Below, in pieces: positions 58,401 to 64,000 of a DNA stretch of 64,000 bases (position 1 is its first letter; each line of letters begins with the position of its first letter). The translations under genes were made by a program, and so were the position numbers. This DNA is from Spisula solida (lineage: Eukaryota > Mollusca > Bivalvia > Venerida > Mactridae), in contig OX365950.1 of the NCBI GenBank assembly GCA_947247005.1, positions 8,196,720 to 8,260,719 on the forward strand. The letters run 5' to 3'. Below the pieces are notes generated by a model, which saw only the letters and a program-made list of their open reading frames with translations, ran no database searches and was not told the DNA's origin.

Positions 58401-61400
58401 TTGATGTCAAAATACTAATAACTACAAAATGCCGAAGTTTCTCAAGTTATTTTTGATGTCAGTGTGGTTGTTTATGTGATATACAGACAACTATAACAAA
58501 ATTATGCGAATATGTGACAATTTTATTTTATTTTTGCAATATACCAATATGTGAGGCAGTCCCTTTAAGGCTATATTAGATGTACGTCTGTAAGCCACAC
58601 CAAGACGATGTGGGTCTCAAAATTTGGTTACATTTCGTGTCACATTCAACGTTTTGTGTTAGCGATTGGAGTGTTCGGAACACGGTGACCAGCTTTGTTA
58701 TTCGATGACAACTTTACTTTATTGACATGTTTACATATACAGCGAATTGTATGAGGCCAATACAGGTTGACAATGTGGTTCCGAGTAACATGCTAACAAA
58801 TAAGATTTGGCGTAGACAGGAAAAACGCCTTATTTTAGAAAATTATTTTATTCATTTTATGCATTAGAAGTTCAAATATTCGGCATGACTACCAGCATGT
58901 TAATACAATGTTTAGGGTAAGGGACAAATAATAGGGTAGGTAGGATTACCAGCACCACTATATCCACAGTTTGTTGTAGCCTGAACATAATTACAAAAGT
59001 ATGTCTTTCTCACAGGTAACTGTATCATTGATAAAGAGTAAAACAATATTTAAACTTGGATAAAATTTACATTATCTTAGAAATGTGCATTTGTATTTTT
59101 TACTCTTTTTATCAATGATACAGTTACCTGTTGTCTTACTGTCATCAAAACAATACATAAGTAAATATGCTGAAAGGAATAAAGTATGAAAATATAACCA
59201 CATTCATTACAATCATGACACCTGCAGGTCTATTATATACGTTCATTTTTATGTAATTGTATCAATTTCAATACGGATATTAGGCGTGATATGTCACCTT
59301 GTCCCTGTGGTAATGATTTGAAATATCGCCACCTTCTTTGATAATTCAATGAAAGGAAGTGTACATTAATTAACATTCTGCAATAGATGCATTACAATGA
59401 TCGTACTAGACAGCATGGAGACAAAATTGACTAGCAATTACAATATGTCGTCTGCTCCGATGATATCAATTTGAAGTCTTGATAAGTTTAAACATATGTA
59501 TTTATTCCCATTATTCACAACATAGTATCAACAAAATCATATAATTTACAATAAGAATACAGGAAAGGATTAGAACGATATACTTTAGTCTAATAAAGTT
59601 CTTCTACTAAATTCCTTAAAAACCATTCTCTTGATTGATTAGACCTGATACAATCAGAAAATTTGTTGAACTGTTTTTATCTTAAGACTTCTGCTGTCTG
59701 TGTGTCGTTTGTCATATATCAATCTGTGTGATGCAATTAAAGCATTTAGTTTTAAGCACGCACGTTAATTAAATTTAATTAACGTGCGTGGTTTTAAGCT
59801 ACTAATAGATTAGAATCACAGGTAAATGTATCATTAATAAAAAATTCTTTTCTAAAGAAATTGATATACAGTTAAAAATGCAGTTCTAAAAGATGAATAC
59901 ATTTTACACAATTTATTTGATTCTTTTTCAATACCTGTGGATAGAATAATTAGAATTCATACACGTGGCGACCTATCTAGTCATGATCAAAACAGTTTAC
60001 AGCATTGTTAAGCCTCAATCTTTTATTAATATGTATTTTGTAGATGTGGGTTTTGTCTTCATTTGGTGTTGCACTGTCCCCTTTATAATCTGTTTTAATA
60101 CAACTTTTATATACATGCATACGATTTAAATATACATGCATACGATTTTTAGCTCACATGGCAGTAGTTTTTTGATCACCCTCAGTCCGTCCGTCCATCC
60201 GTCCACCGTCGGTCCGTAATTAACATAAGACCTACGCCAGTTTTCAATCAAGTCCATATTAAATACATTTTATGTAGCATATTGTTCAATTAATTCACTG
60301 GAACCCATTCGACAAGTATCCTTGCACAAATAATATCACCGATGTCTGCTCTAGAGTAGATATATAATATATAGTCGGATACAATATAGTTCATTTGGAC
60401 TTTTCTGAACATTGTCAGAATAATGACTCAGGTGAGCCTTCTTGGCCCTCTTGTTTTTCAAAATATTATTTTGATTTTATTTCACGATTTTATCACCAGT
60501 TTGCTTTTTGAAAATATAGCGATATTTTATCAACGGAGCTTCGAGATCAAAATGCACGCATCGTTCTCTTACAATTCAATGATTTAGCTCATAAATGTAC
60601 TTACAATGATTCATGATTCAGTTTGTGGCGGCACTGGACTTCCTCCTCCTTTTAATTAAGAAATCATTAATATGTACCTGTATATTATTGTAGAATAAAG
60701 CACAGTCATGCGTTCGGATGCGAAGTAATTAAATCAGAAGTGCGTAACATTCGATATGTGTGCTAAAGCTACTGTTATACAAAAATGCACATTGTATGTA
60801 TTCTAGTTTTAAAAATAGAATTGCAATACCATCATCGAACAAAAAACTACTAATATGATGTGTTTTTATTGTAGACATGCAAGTCAAGGTCACCGGGACC
60901 AGATGTCATGGTCACAACTTGCAGACGAACAAGGGACCGCCAAACGAACGTATGATCTATTCGGAATCTCATTCGATCCTTCGATGTTTAAAGCCAAACG
61001 AGAAGTAATCAAATTATTAATTGATTTTAAGGGGATCATTATAATGAGAAATTTAACCTAACCCCGTTGCCGTTTCAAACTATTTACAGTATATAAGTAC
61101 GCCCTTGTGTATGACGTAGCTAAACAACCTGCTGCACACGAGTATGTTTTAAGCGATCAACCGATTAAATATGTGTCAATTCTAAATAATGATTATGATT
61201 GATGATACATTGAAGGATCCCTGGAGTATGTGGAGATTTCACTTTCAATATACATTTTGTGACTGTGATAGGAAATTTAAATTACGAAAACATTGAAGTA
61301 GCAGATACTTCAAGTAGATGGAATAGCTTTCCGCGTGATTGTTGTATTATGAAATAAGTAAACATTTCTGCACTAATTAAATATACTTCATCTGAAGAGT

Positions 61401-63653
61401 GCACTTGTCCTTACAGTTTACTTAATTCATTGTAAAAAATTATACCGTCTGAATTCTACAGTCGCACAGTATTTATTTGAAAAGTATTTGACACCGGAGT
61501 GCAGTGTTGAAAACAGTTGTTGACTCTTGAGATGAATATTCTATACAAAGTTTGTTAATGTCGTGTCATTGTAAGTTAGGGAGTCTCCAATACAACTACA
61601 TGTATTTTATAATATCAATATGATTATACAAATGTAGTAATATCCTAGAGGAGTCTTCATTATTTGATAGACATTCGTGTGCAAGAACCCAGGTTGCGAT
61701 ACCTTAGCACTTTAAGAACAGACCCCTTGGTTCTTTAACGTGCCCAGTGTATATCTGCAAAAGGTATAGGCGAGACAACCTCTGTATAGGATACCAACCA
61801 GATCATTTCCATTGGTAGTCCCACGTGTATATGTTCTGTATCTGCAATTTCAATACAAAAGTAATATTGTAATTATCTTGTCATTGTCATTGAGATCTAT
61901 TTTTTCAGTTCAACATTAAAATTCATTTTAATGGAAGGGTCAAAACCCTAAATAGCCGAGTTACACGTTCTGGACTATTTTTAATAAATTCTGAATACAT
62001 ATGGATAATGATTACTAGCTTTTGACGCTGTTTGCTGTTTATTTTGTTCAGAAATATTTGAGTCACGAAGCGAAGGCGATATTGTCACTATTCCCAACAG
62101 ACAGGACAGAGGAACAGACAAAGTTAGCACTGTTAGCATTAAACCAGACAGTAGATGCATTTGGTGAATTCCCCATCAAGCTACAACAATCTCTGGCCAG
62201 TGTAGGCTGGTACGAAAAGTAAGTTTATGTATACATAATATAGAGTTTGTAGTTATTCACTCAAAACCAAGCGCCATTTCGAAACAACGTTATGACGTTC
62301 ACTTGTGGCACGACTCTATACATGATATTATTGTATTGTCAGAAATTGCAATATTTCACCGCGGTATATTGCATAATGTAAGTAAGATGACACATTGTCA
62401 TGCGTTGTCTTTTGTATATGATATGCGTATGTATGAATTGATAACTTAAATACGGGACCTACGATATCGTCCGATTTTATCAGTGATCATGGTTCCGGTT
62501 TTCAGAGAGTCTGTTTTTTGAGGAAGTTTACTGTATGTATATCGCAATAACATAGTCTTGTTCAGTTAGCACAATAAACTGAATTCACGAAAGGTATGCT
62601 CTCTTGAAAAATGTTTTGGTATGAATAAAATGCTCCCTATTCTAACACAACTAGTAGTTTCACCTATATACATGTGCACTAAGAAAAAACCATTTCTGTT
62701 TTCAATTTGCTTTTATTATCCACACCACCAAAAATCCATAGTTGCGAGGCCCCCAAAAGAGATTAGTCATTTTAGTTTTGGGGGATGGTGCATAATACAG
62801 AAGATGCCCCTGTTCCAGAAGCAACCCTGGTTCTTTTTCGTGCCTGATGTAAAGCATCATACACGTTACCACGGGTTTTAAAGTCTGGTCCGAATGACTG
62901 CTAGTTATTTTAGTTATGTTAGGTGGGAAACACTAAAAAACATTTACGTTTAAATCTGGCTGGAGGCTGAATCAAACCCACAACCTTCGGATCACCAGCC
63001 AGTAGCTCATACCACTGGACCAATTGTTCACCCTAAGAAAAAAGCAATGTGTGCATATGATTTTATTCCGTTTAAATACATCTACAGCAAATAACTTGAA
63101 TAAAGTGCATGTCTATTTTGTTTCAGTTTTGAAGCTAAAAGAGTCATAATTCGACAGGGTCATGTGGCGGATAATTTCTACTTTATTTTGTCAGGAACAG
63201 GTAAGATTGGATGACTATAATTACATGAAAATACAAAATATATTCTTATTATTAATATAGTACATTTGTGAAAGTAATAAAAAAGGACTGTTCTTCGCCT
63301 GCTTGTATACAGCATGTGAATGTTGTAGAAATACTTTTTGAAAGAGAACGGGCTCAATGTAATTGGGTATCCAAAGAACTGGAATTAAGTTGCGTATGCT
63401 CGCATTATCCAAAGGATTCGCTAAATAACCTTCGACAAGACATTCGACAAAAAATTGGCGGGGCGTTTCGAGTTTACACTGGTGTCTGATCAATTACTTG
63501 AAGTCCATAACAGGCATTCTTTTATGTCCTGTTCTGTTCTGATCGGTTCCTTTTATCGTTACAGCTGTCGTTACAATTCTGGAAACGGATAAAGATACCG
63601 GGGACCAAACTGTTAGAACGGTGGCTTTTCTTCGTAAAGGAAACAGTTTTGGG
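55083..63653 (+). CDS. CNBD2: cyclic nucleotide-binding domain-containing protein 2-like gene, 5' part (six exons)
   Basis: Exons 55083-55472, 56958-57025, 60875-61004, 62052-62218, 63127-63200 and 63565-63653 join without frame conflict into 306 codons. Every junction is AG/GT. The N-terminal ~130 residues are Ser/Arg-rich, followed by a basic amphipathic helix (FRRAARTVLLLLKATA) and the family-specific ISFDPSMFKAKRE, KYLSHEAKAILSLF and GWYEKFEAKR segments. Then comes the first half of the cNMP-binding beta-roll (VIIRQGHVADNFYFILSG, VAFLRKGNSFG). The phosphate-binding cassette (GELAL...R.A) must lie in the next exon, beyond the window. The family binds cAMP and in mammals is needed for male germ cell development. 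The symbol is by homology of motifs only. Confidence 0.85.
55473..56957. other. CNBD2-like intron 1
   Basis: No repeat or nested gene recognised. Short frames here are not supported. Confidence 0.5.
56958..57025 (+). CDS. CNBD2: CNBD2-like exon 2 (shared acceptor, phase 0)
   Basis: Acceptor TTTTCAG at 56951-56957, donor GTAAGT at 57026; 68 nt. It encodes PLVRFRRAARTVLLLLKATA and SS plus a split Arg codon. The phase-0 entry allows splicing from any of the phase-0 candidate first exons upstream. Confidence 0.78.
58032..58564. mobile_element. piggyBac-type MITE
   Basis: The TIRs (AGGTGCTGCCTCACA at left, TGTGAGGCAGTCCCT at right) are flanked by TTAA on both sides (58028-58031, 58565-58568), the diagnostic piggyBac target. 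533 bp, no transposase. Confidence 0.85.
59012..59131. mobile_element. 120 bp TIR element, hAT-like
   Basis: ACAGGTAACTGTATCATTGA and onward (59012-59044) is inverted at about 59098-59131. The flanks TGTCTTTCT and TGTCTTACT could be an imperfect 8-9 bp duplication. A single related end (CACAGGTAAATGTATCATTA) lies at about 59816-59845. Confidence 0.7.
59749..59798. repeat. 34 bp perfect palindrome between 8 bp direct repeats
   Basis: 59757-59790 is a perfect palindrome (half-arm CACGCACGTTAATTAAA). It is flanked exactly by GTTTTAAG at 59749-59756 and 59791-59798. The structure is that of an insertion with an 8 bp target-site duplication. Confidence 0.9.
60151..60457 (+). repeat. family A array element, short copy
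   Basis: Starts TTTTTAGCTCAC with a GTCCGTCCGTCCATCCGTCC run and ends CAGGTGAGCC...GGCCCTCTTGTTTTT, the same termini as the copies at 588 and 18296, but the tandem units are mostly missing. Confidence 0.75.
60875..61004 (+). CDS. CNBD2: CNBD2-like exon 3
   Basis: Acceptor TTATTGTAG, donor GTAATC at 61005; 130 nt. It encodes HASQGHRDQMSWSQLADEQG, then RTYDLFGISFDPSMFKAKRE. The donor was chosen because it joins KAKRE to KYLSHEAK in phase 0, as expected for the family. The frame stays open to 61061 without splicing. Confidence 0.8.
61005..62051. other. CNBD2-like intron 3
   Basis: Contains a SINE-like fragment at about 61670-61830. Confidence 0.55.
61670..61830. mobile_element. possible SINE body fragment
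   Basis: CTTGGTTCTTTAACGTGCCC followed by AGTGTATATCTG resembles the block at 62830-62855 (CTGGTTCTTTTTCGTGCCTG) next to a tRNA-headed SINE. No tRNA head was found here. Confidence 0.4.
62052..62218 (+). CDS. CNBD2: CNBD2-like exon 4
   Basis: Acceptor TTTTGTTCAG, donor GTAAGT at 62219; 167 nt. It encodes KYLSHEAKAILSLFPTDRTE to LQQSLASVGWYEK, the helical region preceding the cNMP-binding fold. Confidence 0.88.
62219..63126. other. CNBD2-like intron 4
   Basis: Its main content is a minus-strand SINE (62740-63037). Confidence 0.55.
62740..63037 (-). mobile_element. tRNA-headed SINE, minus strand
   Basis: On the minus strand there is an A-box-like TGGTATGAGCTACTGG (about 63000-63015) and a B-box-like GGTTTGATTC (62969-62978), followed by a body that reaches the GGCACGAAAAAGAACCAGGG block (about 62830). 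A different family from the SINE at 43610. Confidence 0.6.
63127..63200 (+). CDS. CNBD2: CNBD2-like exon 5
   Basis: Acceptor TTTCAG, donor GTAAGA at 63201; 74 nt. It encodes FEAKRVIIRQGHVADNFYFI and LSGT, the first strands of the cyclic nucleotide-binding beta-roll. Confidence 0.9.
63565..63653 (+). CDS. CNBD2: CNBD2-like exon 6
   Basis: Acceptor CGTTACAG, donor GTAACT at 63654; 89 nt. It encodes AVVTILETDKDTGDQTVRTV and AFLRKGNSFG, ending in phase 0 just before the phosphate-binding cassette. Confidence 0.88.
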
Positions 63654-64000
63654 GTAACTAGATGACATTATTTATTACAGTATTAACTCTCTTGTCCATA
63701 TTATTTTGTAATAAATGTTGATCTTGTTAATACAATCTTGATTTGGACTTTTGGTAAATACTAGCTTTTCCAAAATTGGACTATGCAGTTATATACATGT
63801 ACTACAATTTAGTAATCAATTTACGGAAACCAAATTAAGTTTTGTTTTCTAACTATAATCAAATTCTTCCGCCTGTAGCCCCTGTTAATTAAAATTACAA
63901 ATATGTGACTATTTCTTCAGTATGACTGTAATCGAAACCCATCACTGGCCGTCTGTCGGAATATTGCATTATTTGACTTAACTTTATCTGTGCTCTTCGA
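63654..64000. other. CNBD2-like intron 6, incomplete
   Basis: No continuation of the cNMP-binding domain was found before the window ends. Confidence 0.6.

Larger units (their letters stand above)
57026..60874. other. CNBD2-like intron 2
   Basis: 3.8 kb, containing the TTAA-flanked MITE, the hAT-like MITE, the 34 bp palindrome, a family A array copy and a diverged relative (about 60678-60760) of the hairpin MITE at 30315. Confidence 0.6.

Overview
The window is AT-rich animal nuclear DNA, most likely from a bivalve mollusc. It has eukaryotic split exons with GT/AG borders, pol III tRNA genes, tRNA-headed SINEs, many TIR elements, and several dispersed families of hairpin-headed ~140-170 bp tandem arrays of a kind I associate with bivalve genomes. 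The species was not identified. Two protein-coding loci are well supported, both on the + strand; most of the rest is intergenic or intronic DNA built from mobile elements.

0-15 kb: a tandem pair of RING-less TRIM-like (double B-box, coiled coil, C-terminal propeller-like) genes. The downstream copy (11820-14279) is intact. The upstream copy (4095-6538) shares the upstream splice acceptor but has lost N-terminal sequence with a frame change and carries an in-frame TAG at 5009-5011. Between them lie an internally deleted 809 bp Tc1/mariner element with intact TIRs and TA duplication, a Tc1 transposase remnant, two array elements and a long hairpin.

15-27 kb: repeats. Two inverted ~620 bp TIR elements (16049-16671, 24115-24738) share the same reading frame. 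There is also a homogeneous 79 bp x 6 array, a pogo-like MITE, a SINE and several hairpins.

27-55 kb: no complete gene recognised. Three short ATG-initiated reading frames (27310, 35130, 42556) each run to a consensus GTAAGT donor in phase 0. Because the common exon 2 of the downstream gene also accepts phase 0, they are candidate alternative first exons of that gene. Two intact and two decayed tRNA-Phe(GAA) copies sit in a conserved 99 bp unit. A 4.3 kb element with ~64 bp TIRs and mirrored subterminal motifs spans 48670-53008 and holds nested insertions.

55-64 kb: the 5' part of a cyclic nucleotide-binding domain-containing protein 2 (CNBD2)-like gene: six in-phase exons (306 codons), cut off by the window edge in the middle of the cNMP-binding domain. 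Its introns hold a TTAA-flanked MITE, a hAT-like MITE, a 34 bp perfect palindrome with an 8 bp target duplication, and SINEs.

The TRIM-like protein is probably a signalling or ubiquitin-pathway adaptor and the CNBD2-like protein a cyclic-nucleotide sensor. Nothing here links the two functionally.
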